Part shown: one piece after another, positions 34,269-43,410 of the stretch | Position numbering within the stretch: the first letter of the stretch is position 1 | Layout: each line of letters begins with the position of its first letter | NCBI GenBank assembly: GCA_963674475.2 | Contig: CAXXFQ010000019.1 | Span: forward strand, 496,001 to 560,000 | Origin: CAXXFQ01 sp963674475 | GTDB taxonomy: Bacteria; Planctomycetota; Planctomycetia; Pirellulales; Thermoguttaceae | Direction of reading: 5' to 3' | Length of the DNA: 64,000 nucleotides | The notes under the pieces: generated by a model | What the model saw: the letters and a program-made list of their open reading frames with translations, nothing else | The model's database searches: none | Told to the model about the DNA's origin: nothing | Position numbers and translations under genes: made by a program

Positions 34269-34969
34269 ACGTAAACTCTCCTAAGGGCAAGAAGCTGAAA
34301 AATGGTATTCCGTTGGCCCGGGTGGCTATCGTGATCCCGTGCTGTCAAACCGGGGAACTTGCTTGGCATGGCATGCCACTTTTCTTTTGACCGGTTTGCC
34401 ACGTCTTGAATTTCCCGCTTGGTTGGCCAACCCCTGGACCCAACCTGATTAAGGGTCGCTTTGACAGAGGATATGACTGGAAACCAAAAAATGTCGTGGG
34501 AGTAAGTTCGATTTCGCCAGAGAAAGATTCTCGTCCTTCAAGAGCTTTTTGACAGAAATTGGTTTCACTATGTCAAAAGCTAGGTTGCCTTTGCCAAGAG
34601 TCAACGAGAATTACCCGTAAAAAATACGTACAGTGCGTACGCATTACGAGGAGCACTTGTACGCATTGAGGAGAGGAACTGCCCTTTTTAAACCACGAAT
34701 GAAACCGCAATGGATTGCGGAAAATGTTGAGCGAAAAGTGAGGGCAACGTTCGCGCAGGAGATAGGGCTGCGAGAGGTTCATTTTGAAAGGCGGAGACGA
34801 GTCGAATGCCGGTGTCAGCAGCCGGTTGAAGAACTGGCTGCGAGAAAAACAGGATTTTTTCCACATGGACGGAGATTTGGAAATCGCTTTATATGAGAGA
34901 TTTCTGCCCACTTGTTGCCGCGAAAGTCGAGGTGAAAAAATGGCTCAAATGGCCTTTTTAAAAGGGCTT
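34269..34969. other. Intergenic region with hairpins and R2 repeat copy 2
   Basis: No convincing gene. AGCTTTTTGACA pairs with TGTCAAAAGCT at 34543-34581. GTACGCATT occurs twice 22 bases apart near 34637-34670. CCGCAA-TGGA-TTGCGG is at 34706-34721. The right part is R2 repeat copy 2. Reading frames of 87-112 codons cross this area on both strands but follow the repeat sequence. Confidence 0.5.
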
Positions 34970-34972
34970 CTA
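34816..34972 (+). repeat. R2 repeat, copy 2 (157 bp)
   Basis: Left end CAGCAGCCGGTTGAAGAA, inner CACTTGTTGCCGCGAAAG and GAGGTGAAAAA, right end AAAGGGCTTCTA. It is more diverged than copies 1 and 3. Its last three bases are the TAG stop codon of the PAS-LuxR gene on the minus strand. Confidence 0.65.
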
Positions 34973-36280
34973 GATATCCTTGGCCGAGATCGAGCAAAGA
35001 TGGCTTGCTAAATTGGTTGACTTTCCGGAGAGCCCCAATTTGCGACGGATTCGTTCTCGTTGTTTTCTGATCGTTGCAGGAGAAACGTGTCGAAGCCGCG
35101 CGATTTCTTTGGTGTTAAAACCGTCTCGGATCATCTTGCAGATTTCAATTTCCACACTGGTCAACGACTCAAATAAATTCGAAAGCTTGCTCGCAAAGGG
35201 GGAGGTGATCTCCTTAAGACTCTTTTTGAGTAAGCGAAGATGAAATTTTTGCCTGAGGGAAGCTTCGGTTTCCAGAGTGTGCAATATCGGCATCAAAATG
35301 GTATCGACGTTGGTCGCAACCGAATCGTGGATTTGACTTTTTTCTTCTTCCAAGTGCGTTAAAATTCGGTGAAGTGCGGCGTTTGCCTCTTCGAGCGCGA
35401 GTTGTTTAGACTGTAATTTTCTTTGTGTTTCGATACGTTCAATGATTTTCCCGGCTCGCCTGGCAACGAGATCGATATGCTGTTGTTCTTCCTCAACGAA
35501 GGACGCGTCGTTGAAATCGGACGATTCCCTTTGGTAGTAAACTTCCAAGGTTCCCACCGCTTCGTTCTTCACCCGAATTTCCGAAGCTAGTTTCCATCGT
35601 GAGGTTCGAAAATGGGCCGTGGTGTATTCTTGGTCTCGCAAGACGAGTCTGGCACGGCAGGATTCGGCAGGTTGCCAGGATCGGGGCAGTAGCTCAACGA
35701 TTTCTTGCAGGATCGCATCAAGATCATGGAAATGGCGAATGACCATATTTGAAAGGTCGTGGAGACTGTGAAGTTTTCTGAGACGCCGCGTGGCAAATCG
35801 CTCAGCTCTTTTGTGTTTGGTTATGTCGCGTGCGATCCCCCAAACCCGTTTCGGTATCCCCTCTTGATCTTGCTCTAAATAAAGGTTTAGCTCGACGAAA
35901 AAAGCCGGTCCATTCTTACGGATGAATTCTTTTTCGTAGGTTTCCGCAAAGCCCTGGTCGAGAAGTTGTTGTCGTATTTCGTTTTCTTCAAAGGGACGCC
36001 ATTTACGAGGGGTGATATCGTGGTAATAGATTTCACGAAGCTCTTCGATCGAATACCCCACCATTTTTTCGAAGGCCGGATTGCACTCTTGGAATTGGCC
36101 TTCGAAAGTGGTGAAAAACAATCCGTCTCGTAAGTTCGTCAGAAGGCAATCAAAGCTTTGTGTCAGAGGGCATGAAGGGGAGGTTTTTGAATCAGATAGT
36201 GAGGATGAAGTGTAGGGCAGATGAGGAGACGGGCCATGCGTGCCCTTGTGCTTTTTGAAAAGTGTATCAACCGTTGCCAT
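34970..36280 (-). CDS. PAS-domain sensor with C-terminal LuxR-type DNA-binding domain
   Basis: A 436-residue one-component regulator. Residues about 45-160 form a PAS domain with a PAC end (RDGLFFTTFEGQFQECNPAFEKM, GIARDITKHKRAE). About 165-295 resemble a GAF-like input domain, followed by a coiled coil (RKLQSKQLALEEANAALHRILTHLEEEK). The last 65 residues are a LuxR helix-turn-helix (LTSVEIEICKMIRDGFNTKEIARLRHVSPATIRKQRERIRRKLG). It is cytoplasmic, with no membrane segment. No partner kinase lies beside it. The stop codon is the end of R2 repeat copy 2, so the element abuts the gene exactly. Confidence 0.85.
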   Translation of the reverse strand: MATVDTLFKKHKGTHGPSPHLPYTSSSLSDSKTSPSCPLTQSFDCLLTNLRDGLFFTTFEGQFQECNPAFEKMVGYSIEELREIYYHDITPRKWRPFEENEIRQQLLDQGFAETYEKEFIRKNGPAFFVELNLYLEQDQEGIPKRVWGIARDITKHKRAERFATRRLRKLHSLHDLSNMVIRHFHDLDAILQEIVELLPRSWQPAESCRARLVLRDQEYTTAHFRTSRWKLASEIRVKNEAVGTLEVYYQRESSDFNDASFVEEEQQHIDLVARRAGKIIERIETQRKLQSKQLALEEANAALHRILTHLEEEKSQIHDSVATNVDTILMPILHTLETEASLRQKFHLRLLKKSLKEITSPFASKLSNLFESLTSVEIEICKMIRDGFNTKEIARLRHVSPATIRKQRERIRRKLGLSGKSTNLASHLCSISAKDI

Positions 36281-37090
36281 GATTCACGGGCCCCTCAGAG
36301 TGATGCCGATTCGTAAGGAAAAATCCTGAGATAATCGCCCCTTGCATGTTCCGTTTATTTCATCGGTTTTTTTGACATAAAATGCTTTATTAATTTCAGC
36401 TAAATACGGGGGATAGGATTTACCGGTTTCATTTTTGGCCCGCATTATTGGAAGGGGAGCATCACGAAGAAAAACGGTTTGTCTCCTAAGTCGTTGCAGG
36501 CTTACGGACTACTTGCTTTTTCAGTAGAAGAGTGGGAAAAAGATTGTCTTACGAAAAAATCTTTAGTGTTATTTTTGGATGAGCCGCTTAAGTGGTTCTT
36601 TGAATTAGTGTTAGGTAATACTTTCAGAGAAAATTATTACGAATGGTTTTTTTATTCTTGAAATTTGCTCGAAAGAGGACTTTTTTAAAGAGGAAACCGA
36701 AACGTTAGCGGCCGGTCTTTTGTAAGCGTTTTGTCGGCCGCGGGTGAAGTCTCAAGGTTGCCGTAAGTGCCGAGGTCAAAAAAGGCCTGGAGTGTCTTTT
36801 TCAACGGCCGGTTAGACCAAAATTGAAGACGCGCTAAAAGGTTCGATATCGTTGGATCTTCATCTTTGGTGGTCCGGTAGCAACACGTTTTGGCGTCCGG
36901 TAAGTCGTAACGTTACAGGGGTGCCACGGGGCCGACTCGAGACGATCGACTTTTCCCTAGCGAGCGTTGTCCACCGAGAAGAAAGAGGTTTCGCGAAACC
37001 GTTTTAAGAAGAAAACGAACGCACCACGGGCAAGCCGGCGTTCTAGGTATATGCACTTTCAAGTAAGTGATAGTATCACCCAGAAAAAAG
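36281..37090. other. Long AT-richer intergenic region between the PAS-LuxR gene and tRNA-Lys
   Basis: About 810 bp with no gene I can support. A 60-codon frame at 36479-36661 starts with TTG, has no ribosome-binding site and looks random. 36706-36814 is a shortened R2 repeat. The promoter of tRNA-Lys is not here but to its right (minus strand). Confidence 0.5.
36706..36814 (+). repeat. R2 repeat, copy 4 (109 bp, internally deleted)
   Basis: Keeps both ends (TAGCGGCCGGTC and TTTTTCAACGGCCGGTTA) and the inner AGTGCCGAGGTCAAAAAAGG, but lacks roughly 50 bp of the left-centre found in the full copies. Confidence 0.6.
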
Positions 37091-37163
37091 TGCCCCCTCA
37101 AGGACTCGAACCTTGAACCCTCTGATTAAGAGTCAGATGCTCTGCCAGTTGAGCTAAGGGGGC
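37091..37163 (-). tRNA. tRNA-Lys (anticodon CUU)
   Basis: The minus strand folds into a full cloverleaf of 73 nt: acceptor GCCCCCT/AGGGGGC with discriminator A, D-arm with AGCTCAACTGGCAGAGC, anticodon stem TCTGA/TCAGA with loop CTCTTAA (anticodon CTT), short variable loop, and T-arm GGTTCGAGTCC. CCA is not encoded. A T-run follows directly on the minus strand and could end transcription. It reads AAG codons. Confidence 0.96.
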
Positions 37164-37385
37164 TTTGCCGCGAACGACAAGTTACTTATGGTAGAACGAT
37201 CGGAACAGAATGCAAGGCGTCCTTACCAAATTTTGAGGTTTTTTTGAAATTGGAAAGCCTTTGCCCGCCTTTTAGTAGGGGGTTGGTTTCCCTAATTAGG
37301 GCTGCATGAGAAGGGGCGGTATAGAAAAACGAACAAGAATGTCATTTTTGTCTTTTATTTTGACCCGTTTTGGCTTGGGCAGGGG

Positions 37386-37414
37386 TTGACCAATCGCCGA
37401 AACAGTGATAATCT
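37386..37414 (+). promoter_or_regulatory. Candidate sigma-70-type promoter of etfB
   Basis: TTGACC at 37386-37391, a 17-bp spacer, and TAATCT at 37409-37414, 45 bases before the etfB start. Good spacing and partial consensus; activity is inferred. Confidence 0.5.
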
Positions 37415-37458
37415 CCGATCCTTTATATAGATGTGTGTCCTTCCGGGAGCAATGAGCT

Positions 37459-38373
37459 GTGCCCTACGATAGTATTGTTTGCGTCAAACAGGTCCCCGAC
37501 ACGGCCAATGTGACGGCCGATGCGATGAAAGAGGACGGGACGGTCAATCGGGCCGCTTTGCCGGCGATTTTCAACCCCGAAGACCTCCACGCCCTGGAGT
37601 CGGCCCTTGAACTTCGCGATCGTTGTGGAGGAACCGTAACGGTCCTTTGCATGGGGCCTCCCAAAGCGGGCGATGTCTTGCGGGAATGCCTTTACCGAGG
37701 CGCCGATCGGGCGATTCTTATTACCGATCGACGGGCCGCGGCGAGCGACACGTTGGCGACCAGCTATATTCTCAGCCAGGCGATCAAGACGGTCGGGAAG
37801 TTCGACTTCGTTTTCTGTGGACGGCAGGCGATCGACGGCGATACGGCTCAGGTCGGGCCGCAGTGTGCCGAGAAGCTCGGGATTCCGCAGATTACCTATC
37901 TGGAAGAGTTTGTCAAACTCGATGGTGACACCGTCCAGATCAAACGAAACATCGGGCACGGTTGGGAAATAGTCGAGTCGAAGTTGCCCCTCTTGGTCAC
38001 GGTGATCGATACGGCCAACCGACCCCGTCCGCAAGGGGCCAAAAAGGTCATGCGAAACAAGCGGGCCCGAGTCGAGTCGGAAATCTCGATGGAAGTTCGA
38101 CGTGCGATGAGTGATGCTTCGGCCGAAGAGGTTGCCGCGGAGACCGCTCGACGGGTTGAATCGCTCAAGCAGGAAGGGCTCTTGCTCGAACAGTGGGACC
38201 TCGACCAGATCGGCGCCGAACTGAAGCGTTGTGGGGTCGACGGTTCGCCGACCAAGGTCTTCCGCATCCAGTCGATCGTTCTGACGAAGGATGGATTCAC
38301 CGAAATCCAACCGACCGAAGACGGCGTACGCCAGTTGATTCACGAATTGGTGATGGACCGGACGCTTGGCTAA
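37459..38373 (+). CDS. etfB: Electron transfer flavoprotein beta subunit
   Basis: EtfB and EtfA form a soluble heterodimer that takes electrons from acyl-CoA dehydrogenases. The 304 residues show the family: a VCVKQVPDTANV start, NPEDLHALESALELRD, DRAILITDRR, the AMP/FAD-binding FVFCGRQAIDGDTAQVGP, and VKRNIGHG-like text (QIKRNIGHGWE). The C-terminus after about 255 (FRIQSIVLTKDG) is longer than in the shortest Etf-beta proteins. The start is GTG at 37459 with GGGAG upstream. etfA follows after 126 bp, then an acyl-CoA dehydrogenase. Confidence 0.95.
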   Translation: MPYDSIVCVKQVPDTANVTADAMKEDGTVNRAALPAIFNPEDLHALESALELRDRCGGTVTVLCMGPPKAGDVLRECLYRGADRAILITDRRAAASDTLATSYILSQAIKTVGKFDFVFCGRQAIDGDTAQVGPQCAEKLGIPQITYLEEFVKLDGDTVQIKRNIGHGWEIVESKLPLLVTVIDTANRPRPQGAKKVMRNKRARVESEISMEVRRAMSDASAEEVAAETARRVESLKQEGLLLEQWDLDQIGAELKRCGVDGSPTKVFRIQSIVLTKDGFTEIQPTEDGVRQLIHELVMDRTLG

Positions 38374-38499
38374 GTGAATATCCGTTTTTTTCTAGGATAG
38401 GTTTTCGGGCAAAGTTGCTTGGCGTTTTTTCGCTTAGCCGTACGGCCGGAAAAACCTTTACCCATCAAAAATACTTCTGAGTTGCTTTTGGGATAGAAC

Positions 38500-39528
38500 A
38501 TGATTGAACCGAATCGTCAGGGCGAAGTGTGGGTTTTCGCTGAACAAGAGGACGGTTTGCTGCACGACGTCGCGTTGGAGTTGTGCGGCAAGGCGCGTGA
38601 GCTGGCCGATCGGTTGGGCGTACGCGTCGGAGCCGTCTTGCCCGGTTCGGGTGCCGGCGAATTGGCCGAGAAATTGATCCACCAAGGGGTCGACCGGGTC
38701 TATCTGGTTGATGATCCGGCCTTGGGCCATTACCAGACCCAATCCTACGCTCGGGTGATCTCGACGTTGGTCGAAAAGCACTCACCGCAGATCGTCATCT
38801 ACGGGGCGACGGCCATGGGGCGCGATCTGGCTCCGCGAGTCGCTTCGATGGTGCGTGCCGGAATGACGGCCGACTGTACCGACCTGGATATCCATGACGT
38901 CGAAGATAAGCGAAGCGGGACGACGCACGAAAATCTGTTGCTCCAGATTCGACCGGCGTTCGGCGGGAACATTATTGCGACGATCGTCAACTACGATTGG
39001 TGGCCGCAAATGGCGACGGTCCGCGAAGGGGTCATGCCGTTGTTGGACGCCGATCCGTCGCGAACCGGCGAGGTGATCGAAGAGAAGATCGAATTCGATG
39101 AGTCGGTCTTGGCCTTGAAATTGATCGAGCGACATCTCGAACCGAAAAAGGTCAACCTCAAGGGGGCCCGTATCATCGTGGCCGGAGGTGGCGGGGTCGG
39201 GAGTAAGGACGGTTTTCAGCTGATTCAAAGTTTGGCCGGAGCCATGGGTGGCGCGGTTGGTGCCAGTCGTGCCGCGGTCGACAGCGGGTACATCGGCAAA
39301 GAATACCAGATCGGACAGACGGGAACGACGGTTCGTCCGGCGCTCTATATCGCTTGCGGCATCAGCGGCGCGGTTCAGCACCGGGCCGGAATGGAAGAGT
39401 CGGCCAAGATTATCGCGATCAACAAAGACCCCGACGCGCCGATCCATTCGGTCGCCCATTACGGGATCGTCGGCGATATGACCCAAGTAATCCCGATGAT
39501 GATCAAGTCGCTCAAAGAGCGAGCCTAG
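38500..39528 (+). CDS. etfA: Electron transfer flavoprotein alpha subunit
   Basis: A 342-residue EtfA. The N-terminal half carries VWVFAEQEDG, YLVDDPALGHY, and IVIYGATAMGRDLAPRVASM. The C-terminal FAD domain has ARIIVAGGGGVGSKDGF, AVGASRAAVDSGYIGKEYQIGQTGTTVRPALYIACGISGAVQH, and INKDPDAPIHSVAHYGIVGD, which bind the flavin. No ferredoxin-like N-terminal extension is present, so this is the plain two-subunit type. It is followed by R1 repeat copy B and then the acyl-CoA dehydrogenase gene. Confidence 0.96.
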   Translation: MIEPNRQGEVWVFAEQEDGLLHDVALELCGKARELADRLGVRVGAVLPGSGAGELAEKLIHQGVDRVYLVDDPALGHYQTQSYARVISTLVEKHSPQIVIYGATAMGRDLAPRVASMVRAGMTADCTDLDIHDVEDKRSGTTHENLLLQIRPAFGGNIIATIVNYDWWPQMATVREGVMPLLDADPSRTGEVIEEKIEFDESVLALKLIERHLEPKKVNLKGARIIVAGGGGVGSKDGFQLIQSLAGAMGGAVGASRAAVDSGYIGKEYQIGQTGTTVRPALYIACGISGAVQHRAGMEESAKIIAINKDPDAPIHSVAHYGIVGDMTQVIPMMIKSLKERA

Positions 39529-39547
39529 AGAATACTTACTGATCTCC

Positions 39548-39631
39548 GCAAAAGCAGTGACACGAGGGCACCCAACGAGGGGCCCCGGTTTGCCAGGAAG
39601 ATCTTGAAAATTACAGTTTCACTGCTTTTGC
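39548..39631 (-). repeat. R1 repeat, copy B (84 bp, inverted relative to A and C)
   Basis: Perfect 12-bp inverted ends GCAAAAGCAGTG and CACTGCTTTTGC. The minus strand also matches the central CCGGGGCCCCTCGTTGGGTGCC hairpin region and TGAAAAT-like inner text. It lies 20 bases after the etfA stop, inside the presumed etf-acd operon. Confidence 0.8.
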
Positions 39632-39786
39632 GAATATGAATAAACGGACCTGATTGCCTAGAGGGCATTTCAAAACTACCTACCAGGCCTCCCACGGCCG
39701 AGAAATTGTGACGCGAAATAGGGTTTTGAAAACGGCTCTACAACGGCTCTGATAGGGCGAATCCCAAATCAAGATGGAGGTTGCTT

Positions 39787-41529
39787 GTGGCGAACTTCTT
39801 TAACGATAACCAAGACATCCAGTTCCTTTTCGATCATCTCGATCTGGCCGAACTGGCCAAGCTTCAGGAACTCCGAGCCGAAAACGGCGATGCCGATTAC
39901 GCGCCTTGCGATGATGAAGATTGTGTCGATAACTACCGCCGCGTTTTGGAACTGGTCGGCGAAGTCGCCGGGGACGTGATTGCTCCGAACGCCGAAACGG
40001 TCGACGAGGATGGCAATACGCTCAACGACAATGGCACGGTGACCTATCACCCGCTGGTCCAGGAAAACCTCGACCGGATGAGCCAAGCCGACCTGATGGG
40101 GTTCACGCTGCCGCGGAAATACGGCGGGTTGAACTGTCCGAACGTGATCTACACGATGGCGACCGAGATCGTCTCTCGTGGTGACGGTTCGTTCATGAAC
40201 ATGTTTGGCTTGCAGGGGATCGCCGAGACGATCAACGCGTTTGCCAACCAAGAGATCAAAGACGAGTTCCTGCCCCGTTTCTGCACCGGCGAGGTGACCG
40301 GCGCGATGGTTCTGACCGAACCGGACGCGGGAAGTGACCTTCAGGCGGTCCGACTTCGTGCCGAGCAGAAGGAAAACGGCGAGTGGGTCCTCAATGGAGT
40401 CAAGCGGTTCATCACCAACGGTTGTGGGGAAGTCCTTTTGACGTTGGCCCGTAGCGAGCCGGAAATTGGTGACGGACGTGGCTTGAGCCTGTTCGTTTCC
40501 GAGCGGTGCGAAAACGTCAAGGTCCGCCACCTGGAACACAAGTTGGGAATTAACGGTTCGCCGACTTGCGAGTTGGTCTTCGATAACTGCCCGGCCCGAC
40601 TGATCGGGGAACGACAGCGTGGTTTGATCACCTATGTCTTGGCGTTGATGAACGGTGCCCGTGTCGGGATCGCCGCCCAGTCGTTGGGAATTGCCGAAGC
40701 GGCCTATCGTTTGGCCCGGACGTATGCGAACACCCGATGTCAGTTTGGCGGTCCGATCGAACGGCTGCCGGCTGTCGCCGAGATGATTACCGACATGCAG
40801 ATCGACATCGAGGCGGCTCGCGCCTTGAATTACGAGACCGCGCGTGTTTGTGACCATGAGAACAACAACCTGCGGATTCTCGAATACGCTGACCAGCTTG
40901 AAGCGGACGAAAAGAAGCAGCGTAAGCAAAAGTCCCGAACGTTCAAGCGGCTCAACAGTATGATGACCCCGATGGCCAAATACTACTGTTCGGAAATGTG
41001 TTGCTCGGTTGCCCACGACGCGATCCAGGTGCTTGGCGGGTCGGGTTATATGAAAGATTACGCGGCCGAACGGTACTTGCGTGACTCGCGGATCACGACG
41101 ATTTACGAAGGAACGAGCCAGTTGCAAGTAGTCGCCGCGATTCGTGGCGTGACCTCCGGTACGTTCGAGCAGTATGTGGCCGACTTCGAGGAAAAGACCT
41201 ACGACGATCCCGACCTGGAAGCGTTGAAGGTCCAGCTGATCGAAGCCCGCGGCAAGATTCGCGAGGCGGTCGATTTCGCGAAGGCCCAGTCGGGTTCCTA
41301 TGTCGACCTGTCCGGGCGTCGCCTGGTCGATTCGGCGATCTTCGTCATTTGCGGACACCTGTTCTTAGGGCAGGGGGCCACGAACGAACGAAAGAAAAAG
41401 GTCGCCCAGAGGTACCTCAGCAAGAAGTTGCCCGAATTGCGGATGGCATGCGAAAAAGTCATGTCGGGCGATTCGGTGCCGATGGACGACTACGAGCTGC
41501 TGGCCGGTCCGGTCCCGGCGGTTGAGTAG
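39787..41529 (+). CDS. Acyl-CoA dehydrogenase (large form)
   Basis: A 580-residue FAD enzyme for alpha,beta-oxidation of acyl-CoA, electrons passing to the EtfAB encoded just upstream. Family marks: AMVLTEPDAGSDLQAVRLRA, KRFITNG, ARVGIAAQSLGIAEAAYRLA, and YMKDYAAERYLRDSRITTIYEGTSQLQ, in which the Glu of YEGT is the usual catalytic base position. About 150 residues beyond the core resemble the C-terminal extension of the long subfamily. A small N-terminal Cys pair (APCDDEDC) is unusual. GTG at 39787 is chosen because GGAGG lies six bases upstream; the TTG at 39781 would touch that site. Chain-length preference is unknown. Confidence 0.92.
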   Translation: MANFFNDNQDIQFLFDHLDLAELAKLQELRAENGDADYAPCDDEDCVDNYRRVLELVGEVAGDVIAPNAETVDEDGNTLNDNGTVTYHPLVQENLDRMSQADLMGFTLPRKYGGLNCPNVIYTMATEIVSRGDGSFMNMFGLQGIAETINAFANQEIKDEFLPRFCTGEVTGAMVLTEPDAGSDLQAVRLRAEQKENGEWVLNGVKRFITNGCGEVLLTLARSEPEIGDGRGLSLFVSERCENVKVRHLEHKLGINGSPTCELVFDNCPARLIGERQRGLITYVLALMNGARVGIAAQSLGIAEAAYRLARTYANTRCQFGGPIERLPAVAEMITDMQIDIEAARALNYETARVCDHENNNLRILEYADQLEADEKKQRKQKSRTFKRLNSMMTPMAKYYCSEMCCSVAHDAIQVLGGSGYMKDYAAERYLRDSRITTIYEGTSQLQVVAAIRGVTSGTFEQYVADFEEKTYDDPDLEALKVQLIEARGKIREAVDFAKAQSGSYVDLSGRRLVDSAIFVICGHLFLGQGATNERKKKVAQRYLSKKLPELRMACEKVMSGDSVPMDDYELLAGPVPAVE

Positions 41530-41572
41530 AGAAAAGGACCGAAGTTCGGTTCGGATAGCATATGAAATCAAG

Positions 41573-41612
41573 AACGGGTCGCTCGAAGAAATTCGGGCGG
41601 CCCGTTTTTTTT
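41573..41612 (+). terminator. Intrinsic terminator of the etfBA-acd operon
   Basis: ACGGGTCGCTCGAA-GAAA-TTCGGGCGGCCCGT followed by eight T's, 43 bases after the dehydrogenase stop. Confidence 0.88.
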
Positions 41613-41743
41613 GCCGTGAGACAAATGTCAATTGACAAGGGTTTTTTCAGTAAGGACAATAGATCTAGATTGCGGTTGAGTCGCATCAAGTTAAAGTGTC
41701 ACCTCTCCATTTTCCGCCGACAAGACCAAGAAGGTGTTCTCCG

Positions 41744-43390
41744 ATGAAAATCCCACGCAGACGATTCCTCCAAGCGACCGCGGCCGCCGGTTTGAGCGCT
41801 TCTTTCATTTCCGACGCGGTACAAGGGATGCCCGCAGCCGCCTCGTCCGGCGGGAAATCGGTTCGTCGCTACCACGTTTGTCTGAGTCATAAAGAATGTA
41901 AAAAGAATCCGGACCTTTTGCCGACGGTCAAGCTCTCCGGGGTGGCGGAAGTCTGGCAGCCGAGCTATTTCTATGGGTACTGGTACGATACGCTCGAGAA
42001 TCTGCGAGCCGGACGGCGTCAGGTAGAAGAAGCCGGTTTGGGATGGCGGCTGCTCACCTGTCCGTTGGGCCATCCGGGCGATTCGTTGGGGGAGTCCTCC
42101 GGCGACCTGGCACTGACTCCGCCGAAACATTGGAAGATGGCGACCCGTCCCGATGGTTCACGGTATTGTGGGACGTCATGGCATCCGCCGGCGACGCGTG
42201 AAAACGCCGAGGCGATTCGGAAGATGGCCGCGCTCGATCCGGGGTTCGTTTTTCTGGATGACGATTTTCGTCTGGCGGTTAGCCCCGGCCAAATCGGCGG
42301 TTGCTTCTGCGATTGGCATAAAAAACGTTTTGTCGAGCGGACCGGTTTTTCCCCGGCCCAGATGGAAAGCTTGTTGGACGATGTGAAAAATCGTCGTCTC
42401 ACTCCGGCGCTTCGTGAGTGGGTTCATTTCACTTGCGACGAGTTGACCGCCTGTTTCCAGGCTCAGCAAGCGGCGGCCGACCGCGTCAATGTCGGCCCGA
42501 TGGTGATGTACCTTGGGGCGGAGAAGGCCGGGATTCGCCTGACCGACTATCAGGATGTCCCGTTTCGGGTCGGCGAAGGCCATTTCGGAGATGACTCGTT
42601 CGGGAAAGTCAAGGGGAAGACCAACGAGCTGTTTAGCGTTCTTTTTCATCGGCGCTTCGTCAAGCCCGAGTGGGCCTACAGCGAAACGACCGCCTACCCG
42701 TTCGACGCGCTTTCGGCGAAAAACGTGGCGGCGAAACTGGCCATCTCGACGATCGCCGATGTCCGTAACACGATGTTCATGTCCGGCTTAACGCCGTATC
42801 CGATCGAGTATTGGGAAACGTTGGCTCCGGCGATGCGTCGTCAGGCCGAGATCCATGCGAAGATCGCCGGTGCGGAGCTTTGCGGACCGTTTAAGCATAT
42901 CTGGGGTGAGGCGTCCCGTTATGTGAGTGACGATCGGCCGTTTAGCTTGTTCCTCGCTTGCGGCGTGCCGTTTTCGGTTTGTGAGGATCTGGCCACCGAC
43001 GGTTGGAATTTTGTGTCGGACTTTGACGCTCGCGAGTGGCCCGAATCGGACGCCCGTCGGGCCGTCGAGCAGGGAGGGCAAGTGATTGTCCGGAACGGGG
43101 CCAAAAAGCCGTGCGAGCGGACGGAAAGCATCGGGGAGTCGCTTCCCGAGCTGTTCAAGCTCAAACATCGACTGGTTGCCCAGGGGTACAAGGGGCCGTA
43201 CGTCAAAGAGGATAAGCCGGTCGTGTGTGCCTGGTATCCGTCGGCCCGTGCCGTGTTGCTTTGGAACCTTTCCAATGAGACGGAAACGTTCCATCTGGAA
43301 ACCGGCTCCGGCACGATCGGTGCGAAGGTGGGCCCGTTGGATGCCGAGTTAATCGTCCATCCGGATCTGGCCAGACGGAGTCCCGCCTAG
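41744..43390 (+). CDS. Tat-exported protein of unknown function, possibly a glycosidase-like TIM barrel
   Basis: A 548-residue protein. It begins MKIPRRRFLQATAAAG, a twin-arginine signal, with cleavage expected near AASSGG. The body has beta-galactosidase-trimerisation-like style: acidic strand ends such as FVFLDDDFRL near 170, a Cys pair in GGCFCDWH, WAYSETTAYPF, and a C-terminal beta-sandwich (AVLLWNLSNETETFHLETG) typical of the last domain of glycoside hydrolases. I do not recognise a named family, so the catalytic role is inference. AAGAAGGTG lies before the ATG at 41744; the upstream in-frame start at 41696 is rejected since it would bury the Tat signal. Confidence 0.7.
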   Translation: MKIPRRRFLQATAAAGLSASFISDAVQGMPAAASSGGKSVRRYHVCLSHKECKKNPDLLPTVKLSGVAEVWQPSYFYGYWYDTLENLRAGRRQVEEAGLGWRLLTCPLGHPGDSLGESSGDLALTPPKHWKMATRPDGSRYCGTSWHPPATRENAEAIRKMAALDPGFVFLDDDFRLAVSPGQIGGCFCDWHKKRFVERTGFSPAQMESLLDDVKNRRLTPALREWVHFTCDELTACFQAQQAAADRVNVGPMVMYLGAEKAGIRLTDYQDVPFRVGEGHFGDDSFGKVKGKTNELFSVLFHRRFVKPEWAYSETTAYPFDALSAKNVAAKLAISTIADVRNTMFMSGLTPYPIEYWETLAPAMRRQAEIHAKIAGAELCGPFKHIWGEASRYVSDDRPFSLFLACGVPFSVCEDLATDGWNFVSDFDAREWPESDARRAVEQGGQVIVRNGAKKPCERTESIGESLPELFKLKHRLVAQGYKGPYVKEDKPVVCAWYPSARAVLLWNLSNETETFHLETGSGTIGAKVGPLDAELIVHPDLARRSPA

Positions 43391-43410
43391 CAGCGTGAAG
43401 CGTTTGGTTG

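Noticed and set aside
34573..34911. Protein-coding frames of 87 and 112 codons on opposite strands
   Set aside because: Both run through the R2 repeat and have no ribosome-binding site; composition looks random.
36479..36661. 60-residue protein gene
   Set aside because: TTG start, no ribosome-binding site, no recognisable pattern, AT-rich setting.
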